Source: Coix lacryma-jobi var. lacryma-jobi (Eukaryota; Streptophyta; Magnoliopsida; Poales; Poaceae). From it: a stretch of 64,000 bases of DNA. The notes beneath the pieces were generated by a model that searched no databases, was not told the origin of the DNA, and saw nothing but the letters and a program-made list of their open reading frames with translations. Position numbers and translations under genes: made by a program. The first letter of the stretch is position 1, and each line of letters starts with the position of its first letter. The stretch lies in the NCBI GenBank assembly GCA_009763385.1, contig CM019824.1, forward strand, positions 147,939,705-148,003,704, in the 5' to 3' direction. Shown in pieces: positions 11,498 through 23,015 of this stretch.

Positions 11498-13097
11498 TGT
11501 TGACACTTACTACCGTCGTAACCAAAGTCGCCCTTGGCAACGGCACTAGTAATGCTAAGGTATGTTATCCGAACACTAGAGATAAATCTGCAAGCGCACA
11601 GATTAGATACCGCACTTCACCGGATGTAGACCCAGTTTTATATCGAACCCAAAGGAACGGGGTGATCGTATTAAATCTATTGCTTAAACCCTGAGCACTA
11701 GCAAAAGCGAGAATATAAAAGATAAAGGGGAACACTAGGGTTTCCAGCTCTAACCTCAGGAAGCTATGCGATTATTATTCTACTATGGATTATGTTGGGA
11801 GACCACATCCAAAGTATGGCGATTCCCAAGTAATATACTCCTGCTAGCCCTATAGACGGGAGGTGGACTATGGAAAATTCAACAGGCCTATAAGAGTCAC
11901 ACCCGCGAGCTACTACCGATCCGGAATATACGGTACACTATGCAAGTAATGGAGTCTAAGCACCACGCTTACACGATGACGACTCCTCTAACTCTAGAGC
12001 GACTAGATTAGAGTACCCTAATTAGAATTAGTACTCTAATTAGAGATGCAAGCCAGAAGAACAATAAGAACAAGAATGCTTACTGATAATTAGAAGTTGA
12101 AGACCGAAGATTATCCTAATCCAAGCTCTTGACGAACTTGAATCCGCAGGTACAAGTTGAAGAAGTAGATCCGACAGGCGGGAGCCCCTTCTAATCCTCC
12201 TCTAATACCTCTCTCTCTCTCTCTCTCTTCTAATTCTAATCTTTGGATAACTCTCTACAACTAGATGAACTAGAACTAGAACAAGAAGAAGAACTAGAAC
12301 TAGAACTAGATCTAAATCAACTAGAGGGATCTCTACTTCTACTTGAAGACCTAAAGTTGGATATGTAGATGAACAATGAAGATGAAGATGCAGATGCCTC
12401 CCCAGGGGGATCTGGGTCTGGTTTTATAGCCCGTAAGGATGAACCGCTGCCCTCGGATCAAACCGACCTTGAACAAGGGTTGAGATGCGTTGTAGAGGTC
12501 GATTAGGGCATGCTCCACGAAGATGGGCCGAGGACCTTCCTGGCCCAGGCCGGGCGGCCTAGGGGTGGGGCCGGTCGGCCCCACTTGTCAACCACTTGGC
12601 CTCTCCTTCGACGTGGTGTCTTCTTGATCCTCCCTTGTTGCCCTAACATGACTTGCCATCTATTTGCGCGATTCATCATGTCGGAATAGGACTCTACCTC
12701 TTTCCATCTGCTAGAAAACTCCCTAGAAGACAGTAATTCATCAAAGCTGTTGGATCTGTCACTTTAGCCCCTGAATTATGTTGCTTGGTGATCACTCCAG
12801 GTTGTTCTAGAAGCTTCCAAGTCGTATCCAATTATTACTCTTGCTCCGGGACTCCAAATGTAGCAAACCATGTGTCCGTTTCGATCGTATCGACGAGCTC
12901 TTTGTAATGGTGTACTCTGTTTCATCACTTGAGATACTTTTATATGGTAAAATATTGATAACCCTGCAAAACAAGTGAAAACAACACAACTCCTGGAACT
13001 TGTTAGAATCAAATCCTACAACTATGCTTTATGGTTTATTTCATGTCATTCTATGCATTAGTTGATGGTATAATATAAACTGTAAGGACCGTGAACA
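11498..13097 (-). repeat. Element 1 LTR (5' LTR in element orientation)
   Basis: 1600 bp against 1617 bp for the left copy; the differences are point changes and short indels in the simple repeats. It ends GACCGTGAACA immediately before the TSD GTGGT. Confidence 0.9.
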
Positions 13098-13102
13098 GTG
13101 GT

Positions 13103-13535
13103 TTGGCTGAACCTTGGGATAAATCATTGTGTCCCGCGTGCTTGTTGCTATCTCTACTTTGCATACTACGCTTGTACTTGTGTTCTTCGTGTTCTTCCTT
13201 TCCCTCTCTCGTTCTTAGGTTGGGAAGACTCGATCTACTCTATGGGAAGTAACCAAGCCTTGGGAAGGTTACAGTCTTCATCTACATCACTTAGGGAAGT
13301 GAGGTAATTTCTAGATCTGAAATCGCATCTCATTTGCATCGGATTTGTAGTTCCTTTTAGGATCCCGGTAGTACCGTTTGTTTGTGTCGGTAGTATCGGT
13401 GTTCATTACCCGGTAGTACCGACCCAAACAGACCGGTAGTACCGGCTATTATTTAATTGCAAGTTTTAGTCTTTGAGTTTTAGATTGTAGAGAATCACCT
13501 ATTCACCCCCCCTCTAGGCTGATTTGATCCTTTCA
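13103..13535 (+). mobile_element. 5' LTR of copia element A, second part
   Basis: Continues LTR A after the element 1 insertion. It ends CTAGGCTGATTTGATCCTTTCA, the inverse of the inner end of the D LTRs. It carries four more GGTAGTACC-type palindromes at 13367-13450, in the U5 portion. The primer binding site follows at once. Confidence 0.85.
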
Positions 13536-13537
13536 AT

Positions 13538-13549
13538 TGGTATCAGAGC
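13538..13549 (+). promoter_or_regulatory. Primer binding site of element A
   Basis: TGGTATCAGAGC, the initiator-tRNA-Met primer site typical of plant Ty1/copia elements, starts two bases after the LTR end. Confidence 0.9.
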
Positions 13550-13591
13550 CTAACCCTTTGTGTTAGTGCTTCACCACGTAAGGGAAAAATC

Positions 13592-16010
13592 ATGTCGACC
13601 CTAAGTGAGGCAGATCTTAACAACATTGTCAAGAGGCTTGCGGATCAACTGAAGAAAGAGCAAGCACAACCAGTTTGAAGATCAAATGAGTAAGATGAAG
13701 CAAGATATTGAGAGCTTGAAGCAAGCTTTGAGCAACAAAGGTGAAACTTCAACCAATGAACCAATTCCTCAAGTCCACAAAGAAAAGGGAAAGCCAAATG
13801 AAGATGAGGATGGAAACAAGACACCAAGAGAATTCTCAAGTATACCATTTGACTACAACCAAATCAGCAAGGTTCTACAAATGCCTAACATCAATCTAGG
13901 CAAACCTCCTTCCTTTGATGGAATCAATTACAATGATTGGGCACACAAGATGAAGCTACATCTCATTGCGGCAAGAGCATGAGAGATTGTTGAGATCGGA
14001 CCTAGTCATGTTGAAGGAGAAGAGTTTACCGCTCAAGATGCCATTGAGTTCCAACAAAATGCTCAAGCGGCCTCTTTGATCCTATCTTGTCTCAAGCTCG
14101 AAGAAAACACAAAGGTTCATGGCATGGAAAGTGCGAAGAAGATTTGGGACACTCTCAAGATATCATTTAAGGGTGATGCAAGTGTGAGAAAATGCAACAT
14201 AGAGCTACTTCAAGGGAAGATAGAAAACTTCACAACCAAGAGTGGTGAAACCACTCAACAAATGTTTGATAGATACATGACCATGATCAACAAGATAAGA
14301 GCTCTAGGAGATGAGAAATGGGATGACAATGTCGTTGCAAGAAAGCTATTGAGAGCTTATAGAAAGAAGAAGAAGACTCTTGCATCAATCATTATGGAAA
14401 GACCAAACTATGAGACCATGGACCTCATGAGATGCTTGCCAAGATAAAGCATCATGAGGTGCTTGATGATGAACCTTTAGAAGATCAAGAAGCAAGTAAC
14501 AAGAAAGTGGTGGCCTTCAAGGCTAATCAAGAAGAAGGAAGCAAGGCTCAAAATGATTCATCAAGTGAAGGAGGTGATGACTCGGATGAAGAGATTGCAC
14601 TTCTTGTCAAGAATTTTAGAGGATTCATGAGGAAGAGTATGCCCAAGAAAGGCAAGAGTGGCTACTTCAAGAAGTCAAAGAAGAGAAATTGCTATGAGTG
14701 CGGTGTGAATGATCACTTCATAGCCGATTGTCCACAAAATAAAAACAAGAGCAAGTACAACAAGTATGATGATGACTCAAGTGATGAGGAGAAGAGCAAA
14801 GGGAAGAATAAGGAGAAGGGAGCGGCCAACATTGCCATTCACAAGACCTCCTCTCCAAACCTCTTCGCCAACATCACTACATCAACCTCTTCATCACGCC
14901 TATTTGAGGATCTCCCCGATGATGAGGATGACTTCACTCATTTTTGCTTCATGGCTAAGGATGAGAAGGTACCACCTAACTCTCCTACTTGTTCTAGCGA
15001 TGATTATAGTGATGATGACAATGATGAATTTGAACAAAACATGATAAGAAAATTTTGAAGGAAAGGTGGACCTAAAATAATAAAACTGCTAACTAAGTTA
15101 GAGACTCGAAATGAGAGTCTTTCTATGCAAGGGGACTTGATCTCTCAAGAGAGAGAAAAGAACCATGTATTGGAAGCCTCTCTTGCCGAGGAGAAGTTGA
15201 AGGTTGAGAAATTGACCGTGGAACTATCTTTAGCCAATGACTCTAACAAGAAATTGGCTAAGGAGTGTTCCACAAACAATGACATAATTGCCAATCTAAA
15301 GAATAAAGTTAGCTTGGTTCAAGAAAGCCTCACAAGCTTTCAAGATAAATATAAAACTCTTGAACTAAGCTACAATACTCTTTGGAATAGAACCTCTTCA
15401 GCTACTCCTAAGGATTCCGATAGCTCTAATGCTTCAACTAGTAAAGGTTGCAAAAGATGTTATAAACTTGATGTAAATGCATATGCAACTAACCTTGTTG
15501 AGTTAGAGAAGAAGAACAAGGAGATTCAAAGGTTGAACATGATCTTAAAGAATGGTTGCAAATGTAAGGTGCAAAAACCAAAGGACATTCTCAAGACCGC
15601 AAGACATCCATCCATCAAGGATGGCATTGGCTATAGTAAGTATGATGGAAGAGCCAATGGAAGGAAGATGGTCAATGGAGTACCCTTTGTTAACTTTAAC
15701 AAAGGGGCCTCTCTCTTTGACCTCATGAACAAGGCCAATAAGAGTGCCAATCCAAAGGCAACACTTGCAAATGACAAGACCAACAAGAAGAAGCAAGTGG
15801 AGGCCCCCCAAGCAACAAGTGCCCATCTCACACAACTATGCTAGTGACTATATGTGTTGTTGGGGGCAAGGATGGCAAAAATGTTGTGAAGTATGTTCAT
15901 GCTCTCAAGAAGAGAGAGATTATGAGGAGTGTTTGGGTAACCAAGACTTATGTGACTAACCCCCTAGGACCCAATCTCACTTGGGTACCTAAATCGAGAA
16001 CATAATCTTG
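13592..16010 (+). pseudogene. Broken gag of copia element A
   Basis: Begins with ATG at 13592 but stops at about 13678. Coding continues in another frame from 13686, with a stop at 13980-13982, then further frames to 14447, 14432-15058 and 15125-15844. Readable parts in order: N-terminal coiled coil; a copia-type gag core (FDGINYNDWAHKMKLHL, then KIWDTLKISF and FDRYMTMINKIRALG); a zinc knuckle CYECGVNDHFIADC near 14690-14733; acidic Ser/Asp-rich stretches; a long C-terminal coiled coil (15130-15400); and GCKRC and GCKCKV cysteine pairs. A long gag with a C-terminal coiled coil is typical of Sireviruses. The gag end VPKSRT occurs near 15990-16005. With several stops and frameshifts it cannot make a full Gag. 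Confidence 0.85.
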
Positions 16011-16033
16011 TTTTGTAGGAATATTCCTCCAGT

Positions 16034-17223
16034 GGATGAAGTTGGGTGTTGGATAGTGGATGCACCAATCATATGACCAGGGCAAAGGAAATGTTCACTT
16101 CTTTCCAACCAAGCCATGACTCTTGTAACAACATCATGTTCGGTGACAATGGAAAAGGAGAGGTTCTTGCCTTGGGTAAAATTTCTATCTCAACCGATAA
16201 TTCTATCTCAAATGTTTTACTTGTGCATTCGTTGAGTTACAATTTGTTATCCGTTTCTCAACTTTGTGAAATGGATTACAATTTTCTCTTTACGGATAAG
16301 GGTGTGACCGTCTCTAAAAGAAGGGATGCCTCTATTGCATTTGAGGGTGTGTTAAAGGGAAAGATTTACTTGGTTGATTTCTCAACTAGTAAGGTGGAAC
16401 CTAAGACATGCTTAATGGCAAAATCTAGCATGGGTTGGCTTTGGCATCGCCGTCTAGCCCATGTTGGGATGAGGAACTTGGCCCAACTTCAAAGAGAAGG
16501 GCACATCCTTGGACTAACCAATGTCTCTTTTGAGAAAGATAGGATTTGAAGTGCATGTCAAGCCGGAAAGCAAGTTGGAGCCAAGCATCCAATAAAGAAC
16601 ATCGTGTCAACTACAAGACCATTGGAGCTACTACATATGGATCTCATTGGACCCGTTGCTTACCAAAGCATCGATGGTAGCAAGTATGGTTTCATTATTG
16701 TTGATGACTATTCTCGCTTCACTTGGGTGTTCTTTTTAGTAAATAAAAGTGAGACCCAAGGCATCTTCAAGCAGTTTGCAAGAAGGGCTCAAAATGAATT
16801 TGAGCTAAAGATCAAGAAAGTGAGAACTGACAACGGGACCGAGTTCAAGAACACCAACATAGAAGTGTATCTTGATGATGAAGGAATCAAGCATGAGTTC
16901 TCCGTTCCATATACCCCACAACAAAATGGGGTTGTGGAAAGGAAGAATCAAACTTTTATTGAAGCCGCAAGATCTATGTTGGATGAATACAAGATGTCTC
17001 ATGGCTTTTGGGCGGAAGCGATGAACACCGCATGTCATGCAATCAATCGCCTCTACCTCCACAAGCTAAGGGACAAGACTCCATATGAGCTTCTAACCGG
17101 TAACAAAACGAAGGTGCATTACTTTAGAGTCTTTGGCTGCAAGTGTTTCATACTTAACAAGAGGGCCAAAAGCTCAAAGTTTGCACCTAACGTACACGAA
17201 GGCTTTCTACTTGGTTATGGTAT
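16034..17223 (+). pseudogene. Truncated pol of element A: protease, GAG-pre-integrase, integrase
   Basis: One frame covers the protease signature LDSGCTNHM (about 16046-16075), the zinc-binding pre-integrase region (WLWHRRLAHVG, then SACQAGKQVG) and the integrase core. Integrase acidic residues are visible in LLHMDLIG, RTDNGTEF and VVERKN, in the D-D-E order. It is interrupted by an in-frame TGA at 16547-16549 and ends abruptly after HEGFLLGYG, where LTR-derived sequence begins at 17224. Reverse transcriptase and RNase H are missing, so the 3' half of element A is lost. The closest copy here is the pol of element D. Confidence 0.85.
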
Positions 17224-18769
17224 TGTTGACACTGGTTATCTATCAAAATTAAAGGATAAATAAATATGAAAAGGGCATGAATTCAATCACTAATAAAGGT
17301 TTAGGGTTTTAATTGACAATATTCCACGAGTTTTAGTGGATTGTGATTCTGCAGGGACTAAACAAGAAAACCAGCACTGATTACTTCTCCGCGCCCCCAA
17401 CGGCGGACTGTCCGCAAGTGCCTAATGAGGGCGATTTCGGTCGCCCTCAACTCAAATCCTCCCAAATCCGATTCAAATCAAAATCCATTGATCCCAAACT
17501 TGGACAAGATGATCATGAGGTAGTTAGGAGACTATCCCCAAGAAATGATCTGCTCAAATCAACTCAAACACCGGGAATCCGAGAGGGAAGGAGTATGAAC
17601 CAAAAAAGCGCCACAAAAATGAAATCAACCCGGTCTACTTGTTCGTGAGGAGTTAGATGAATTCCTTTGGTGGAAATGATCTCATCAAGATAAAGAACAA
17701 GTTGATTCAAACGGATTTCGAAAAGACGCAGTAGAGAGGGAGATCAAGTGATGAGAAAATCACGGAGAAACGAAGAACACGAAGAACACGAACAAAACGC
17801 GAATCAACACATCGATCTGCAATCGTGTGGCTACCACACGCTACAATAGTGAGATTACGGTCTCACTTCCTCAAAATCTCCAGTACACAGAGGTATGGTT
17901 CTCTGCGGATCTCAGTTGCTACAGCAGGGGATTGGGAGAGCAGGAAAACCTAGAAGGCAAAGAGCAAATGACTGAGATAGGATGGGAGGTGGGTGTCTCC
18001 CTCTACTTATCCTAATTCTAGTTCCCACTCTACCCCTAACTAATTACAGAGCGAACCAGCTAAACCCTAGGGTTATTCTGGACCAACTCGAAGATAGTTG
18101 TGATCCGACGGCCACGCCCGCACAACTGGTAGCGTTGCCTCGACGCAACCTCACCGATTGCCGCCACGTGCCGCCACCGCTCTGCTTGTCCTTTTCCTGG
18201 ACTTCGTCCCCGGTTTTGTGGCTCAAACCGGGAAACCAGCCTTCACAGCCAACCCCCGGTTTTGAGGCCCAAACCGGGAAACCAGCCGACCATCGCCTGA
18301 GTTTTGTGGCCCAAACTCAGAAACCCGCAGCGTCCAGGTTTTGAGGCCCAAACCTGGAAACCGTCCTCAGCCCGAGTTTTGTAGCCCAAACTCAGAAACC
18401 ATCAGCGCCTAGGTTTTGAGGCCCAAACCTGGAAACCGTCCACTCGGTGGTTTTTCTGTGGCTCAACCACCAAACCGAGCCGTAGAGGGGATGCACCGCT
18501 CGTGCACCTCGTCCACCCGCAAGTCTTCTCTCGTCGCTGTCCCAGGCTGTCAGCCACCACAGCTGATCCTCAGGCCACCGGTCCCTCAGTCCAAGCCTCA
18601 CGTCCGCCCTTCGCCACTCTCGGTCCATCGGCACGACACGTCTCTACTTGACCTTCACCTTGCCTTCGATCACTGTATCCGTGCTTGACACCTGCACAAC
18701 ACAAGCCAAAGAACATGCGCATTATCCCAGTTGACAATCACTCATCACTCAGAGACTCGGCATACACCC
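17224..18769. mobile_element. Chimeric LTR fragment joining gypsy-2-like and E-like LTRs
   Basis: The first 165 bp or so (17224-17390) match the start of the element 2 LTR (TGTTGACACTGGTTATCTAT, then the GGGACTAAAC region). From about 17390 the sequence switches to an inverted E-type Sirevirus LTR: CGGACTGTCCG palindrome, ATTCCTTTGGTGGAAATGAT-like block, hairpin array at 18209-18480, and a GCCACAGCTGATCC block also found in E. No matching target duplication was found. It separates the broken ends of elements A and B, which face each other. It is either a nested insertion with deletions or a recombination product. Confidence 0.6.
18209..18480. repeat. Hairpin array with changing stems and constant loop (copy 1)
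   Basis: Seven units spaced about 30-40 bp. Most have the form stem - TTTTGAGGCCCAAA - inverted stem - GGAAACC or GAAACC. Stem 5' arms are CCCGG, CCCGG, CTGAG, CCAGG, CCGAG (one mismatch), CTAGG (wobble-type mismatch) and GGTGG, with the matching 3' arms. A second array lies at 27274-27510. Confidence 0.85.
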
Positions 18770-18778
18770 ATGTATCCG

Positions 18779-19869
18779 CATCTTGTTGTTGAGTAGCTCA
18801 TAGGGGGTCTTGCCAAGGAGACGATGGGGGAAGAACCGATCTGATGCATAGCAAGCGGTGTTGATTGCTTCCGCCCAAAATCTTTCAGGTGTAGAGTACT
18901 CATCTAACATTGTTCTTGCTAGGGTGATTAGTGTGCGGTTCTTCCTCTCAACTACCCCATTTTGTTGTGGTGTATATATTGCGGAGACTTCATGCTTGAT
19001 CCCAACTTCACCACAATATTGCTCAATGTGGGTGTTGTCAAACTCTTTTCCATTATCGCTTCTTATTTTCTTGATCTTCAAGTCAAGCTCATTTTGGGCT
19101 CTCTTAGCAAACTTCTTGAATGAAGGGTTTGCTTCGGATTTGTCATGAAAAAAGAACACCCAAGTGTATCTTGAATAATCATCAACAATCACTAGGCAAT
19201 AGAGATTTCCACCCAAGCTAGCATAAGTTGTTGGGCGAATAGATCCATGTGAAGTAGCTCCAACTCTCTTGATGTTGATACAAAGGCTTTGGTTGGATGA
19301 GTGTTTGCAACTTGCTTGCCTACTTGACATGCACTACATAATTTGTCCTTCTCAAATTTGACATCCTTCAAGCCTATAACCAAATCCTTCTTCAATAGCT
19401 TGTTGAGAGTGTTCATTCTAACATGTGCTAGTCTTCTATGCCATAACCAACTAAGAGATTGCTTCGTGAACAAACATGTCTTCAAGTTGGCATCTTCGGA
19501 GGTGAAATCAACTAGATAGAGATTGTTGTATCTAAATCCTTGAAAGATCACTTGTAAATCACCCTTCTTTGTTACAACCACTTCTTTCTTGGTGAATAAG
19601 CATTGAAAGCCAAGATCACATAGTTGCCCAACGGATAGCAAGTTGAAGCTCAATGAAGCAACTAGAAGCACATTGGAAATTGTATGGTCATTTGATATTG
19701 CCACTTTGCCCAAACCCTTGACATTGTCCTTTGAGTTGTCACCAAATGTAATCTTTTCTTGGTCATTGACATTCTCTTCAAGTGAGGTGAACATCCGGGG
19801 ATCACGGGTCATATGTTGTGTGCAACCACTATCAATCACCCAATGAGATCCACCGGTCTTGTAGTTCAC
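18779..19869 (-). pseudogene. Truncated pol of copia element B: protease to integrase
   Basis: The minus strand reads protease-type VIDSGCTQHMTRD (near 19845), the pre-integrase WLWHRRLAHVRMN and SACQVGKQV region (to about 19300), then after a frameshift near 19240 the integrase core with IVDDYSRYTW, RSDNGKEFDN and YTPQQNGVVERKN. Coding ends at TPYELLNNK (about 18790), where LTR-derived sequence begins. Reverse transcriptase and RNase H are absent. The sequence is a copia pol clearly different from those of A and D (for example DSGCTQHM against DSGCTNHM), so B is a separate lineage. Its gag lies upstream and is split by element D. Confidence 0.85.
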
Positions 19870-19885
19870 CTACACACACAAGAAA

Positions 19886-20475
19886 TCAAGCTTGAGCTTT
19901 AGGGACCCAAACTTGTTGAGGCCCTCTAACCTTCTCAACTAGAGACTTAGCAACCCAAATTTTCTTTGGCCTATTCTTGTTTGGAGGCCCCATGAACATA
20001 ACTTTCATTTTGCCACTAGAATCTTGTCTAAGCATGTAGTGAGCATTGAAAGCAAAGGGCCTAGCATGCTTGGGCAAGGGTGTTGGTTTTGGCTCTTCAC
20101 AATTGTGAGCAAAGTGTCCTTCTTTCCCACACTCAAAACATCTCCCCAACTTCTTCTTTTGCTTGGGCTTTTAGTTGCTCTTGTGTTGCTTCAACCTCTC
20201 TTCAATGTAGCCAATACCATTTCTATTTGTCTTCATCACACTATTCATGAGAAGCTCACTTTGAAGACATTGACCTTTGGTGAACTTCTTCAACCCAGTG
20301 GCTAGGTGCTCTTTCTCTTTCTTAAGCTTGTCATTCTCTTGTTGGAGTTGCACTTGGGATGGTGTCATCTTGTAATCCTTCTCCATGTTCAATCTCTTAT
20401 TTTCTTCTTTCAACATATCAAGCTCAAGTGCCATGTCATGATCTTCATCAAGAGTTTTAATGACAACTTGCTTGG
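19886..20475 (-). pseudogene. C-terminal gag of element B (second half)
   Basis: Continues the gag of B after the element D insertion at 20476. The coiled coil (MLKEENKRLNMEKDYKM near 20415) runs to a stop at 20171. The same frame then carries a second zinc knuckle, CFECGKEGHFAHNC (about 20140-20100), and a basic C-terminus to 19886. B gag thus has two CCHC knuckles, the first at about 50650-50610, separated by a long coiled coil. The reading frame across the D insertion is preserved at the junction apart from the 5-bp duplication. Confidence 0.8.
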
Positions 20476-21062
20476 TGAAAGGATCAAATCAGCCTAGAGG
20501 GGGTAAATAGGTGATTTTCTGCTAACTGAAACTTCACAAACTAAAACTTATAGTTAGATAACAATCGGTATTACCAGTTTGTTTGGGTAGGTACTACCAG
20601 GTATGAGACACCGGTACTACCTACACAAACAAACAGCACTACCGGAATCCTAAATAGAAACTACAAATCCAATATATGTGAGCTATGAATGTAAATCAAA
20701 GAAGTGCCCCACTTCCCTAAGTATTGTAGATGAAGACTCTGTCCTCTCCAAGCCTTGGTCACAACCCCCGATGTAGATCGAGTCTTCCAATCCTAAGAAA
20801 GAGATAGGGAGAGGAAGAACACGAAGAATCACAAGCACAAGTGCAATATCTAATGTAGAAATAACAACAAGCACACGGGACACAACGATTTATCCTGAGG
20901 TTCGGCCACACCACTAAGGAGTGCCTACGTCCTCGTTGTTGAGGTGACCACCAAGGTCGGAGTTTCTTTCACCTCCTTGCCTCACCCAAGCAACCACCAA
21001 GGCTACTTGAGCTTCTCCACTAGAAATCACAGGGGGTAATACAAACGCTTCGGGAGGCCCTC
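20476..21062 (-). repeat. 3' LTR of element D, inner part
   Basis: Matches 47944-48534 of the 5' LTR with scattered point differences. It begins TGAAAGGATCAAATCAGCCT (inverse of the LTR end) and breaks at the CCCTC target of element 2. Confidence 0.92.
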
Positions 21063-22778
21063 TGTTGACACTGGTTATCTATCATAATTAAAGGATATAT
21101 AAATATGAAAAGGGCAAGAATTCAATCACCAACAAAGGTTTAGGGTTTTAACTGACAATATTCCACGAGTTTTGGTGAACTATGATTCTGCAGGGACTAA
21201 ACCAGGAAATCAACACCGATAGCTTCCCATATAAGGAAACCGACGGGAGATAGCTCCACCGCCATGTCAGGAAGTTTCTAGAAGACTCCAAAGGACACAA
21301 GAAGACACCAGGAGGTCGACCACCACGAGAGGATGACGGGTGGAACCAACCGGTCCCACCTTGGGGCCGCTGGACTCTATCTTCTGGAAGGTTCTCCCAC
21401 CGACCTCTAGGATGCATCTCAGTCGTACCTTAAGTCGGTTTGATCTAACGGCCACGGTTCATCGCTCAGGGCTATATAAATAGCCCCTGACCCCCCTCTC
21501 CAGATCATCAGGCATTACATTCATCAGATCATCATCAGAATTATCAGAGAGGGAGATCAATCGGAAGCCCTAGAACCACATCCACCTAGAATAGTTAGAT
21601 AGAATAGGATTAGAGGAGGCAAGCTTCGCTTGGATTCCTGATCTAGTCATGAGAAGGCTCGGTAAACCCAAGATCTTCTCTCTTGTAATAACATTATGGA
21701 TCTATTTCATAATTGCTCTTCTACTTCATCATTGTTCTTCATTGTTTATGTTCTAGTTCATCGTCTAGTTCATGTTCATCATCTAGTTCATCTTCTAGTT
21801 CATAATCCTGTTCTAGTTCATGTTCTAGTTCGTACTTTAGTTCTTCTCGATGATCTAATTCACCTTATTGTTCATCTTTATGTTCTAGATAGCAATACAA
21901 TTGATATGACTAAGACATCAACTATTATATTCTTAATTATATTTCTTATAGGATGCTTTGATTATATATTTGGCATAGATAGTTCATTATTATGTTTATA
22001 CTCATGTTCGTATAGCGCTCATCTTAATGATCATTGGGTGGGTGATAGATGTTGTGTAGGCGTGGTGCCTATACACTATTTATCTGCAAATGCGTCCTAT
22101 TTCCGGATAGAGTGGTAGATCGCGAGTGTGATATTCCTGTTGAGTCCTTTGTATTCCACCTCCCGAATGTAGTGTTCAGTATGGCTCAGTTAACTCATGG
22201 TATAGGGGTTACTCTGTTTGGCACCTTTACTATGGAGTTGCCTCTTGATTATAAATATGGTGTGACCTAGCCAATGATTGCCAAATATGTTTGCACTAAT
22301 CAATGTATGCTATGACTTGTAATTAGAATAACTTAGGAATGTTTCTATTCAATGCTTGTTCTAATCATCACTTGCTAGGTAGTACTGTTCTAGGATTATC
22401 TTTGATTGATCTGATCTCTGTTATCATTTATCATTTATCATTATCATTTACTCTGTAATCTGATCCCTGTTTAGAGTAATAAGTGTGTTATCAGTCTTTA
22501 TCTTAAGTGTGTGCCATATTGAATGTCGTTAAGTCCTCATTAGTATAATACCATCATACTTGAATTGATTAGTGTCTAGGCTAAATATAAATAATGATAC
22601 CTGAGATTATTTATCTTTAATCCAGTGCCTTGATATATTTACATTGCTAGCTTCATGTTGGGGATGACAACTTGACGTTAAGTGAAGTTAGTAGTGTCCT
22701 GTACACTCTTTAGTGCCTTCACTAGATTATTATTTATATGGTTCATTCTTAGAGTAATTCCATTAAGGAGTGTCAATA
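21063..22778 (+). repeat. 5' LTR of element 2
   Basis: 1716 bp, TGTTGACACTGG at the start and GTGTCAATA at the end (final CA changed to TA). It holds a CTAGTTCAT-type minisatellite at about 21716-21890 and a possible TATA (GGCTATATAAATAG) at about 21471-21484. Compared with the 3' LTR it lacks about 58 bp near position 22605. Confidence 0.9.
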
Positions 22779-22786
22779 AGCATTTC

Positions 22787-22804
22787 TGGCGCAATTGCCG
22801 GGGA
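22787..22804 (+). promoter_or_regulatory. Primer binding site of element 2
   Basis: TGGCGCAATTGCCGGGGA, eight bases inside the 5' LTR, two bases different from the consensus TGGCGCCGTTGCCGGGGA. Confidence 0.8.
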
Positions 22805-23015
22805 CCACATCAATTCAATTAGGGATGGTACCTAAGGTTTATCATTAAAATCTTTATGAACACTGATAGGACATTGCATTAGCAGCAATTTAAAACGGTA
22901 GCTAGAACATATCATTTAACTTACACACATATGATAATGCACTGATTGTTTATCTTTACTCAAACAGGCTTACCCTGACTTTTGTTTATCTTTTATCTTA
23001 TGCAGTGTGTAATGT

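Larger units (their letters stand above)
4134..13097 (-). mobile_element. Ty3/gypsy element 1, complete with both LTRs, non-autonomous
   Basis: An 8964-bp element with TG...CA LTRs at both ends and TSD GTGGT (4129-4133, 13098-13102). The orientation is minus: a primer-binding-site match lies inside the right LTR (11472-11489) and a polypurine tract inside the left LTR (5751-5766). The only retroviral coding remnant I recognise is the C-terminal part of an aspartic protease at 7894-8253. I found no gag, reverse transcriptase, RNase H or integrase. It therefore probably depended on another element for mobility. It shares short words and PPT style with element 2, so the two may belong to related Athila/Tat-like families, but the LTR sequences differ. 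Confidence 0.85.

Noticed and set aside
17343..18344. Open frames in the chimeric LTR
   Set aside because: Covered by LTR repeats and the hairpin array; no protein similarity recognised.
21696..22118. Open frames in the element 2 LTRs (also 31347-31922)
   Set aside because: Produced by the CTAGTTCAT minisatellite; located in LTRs, with no protein motif.
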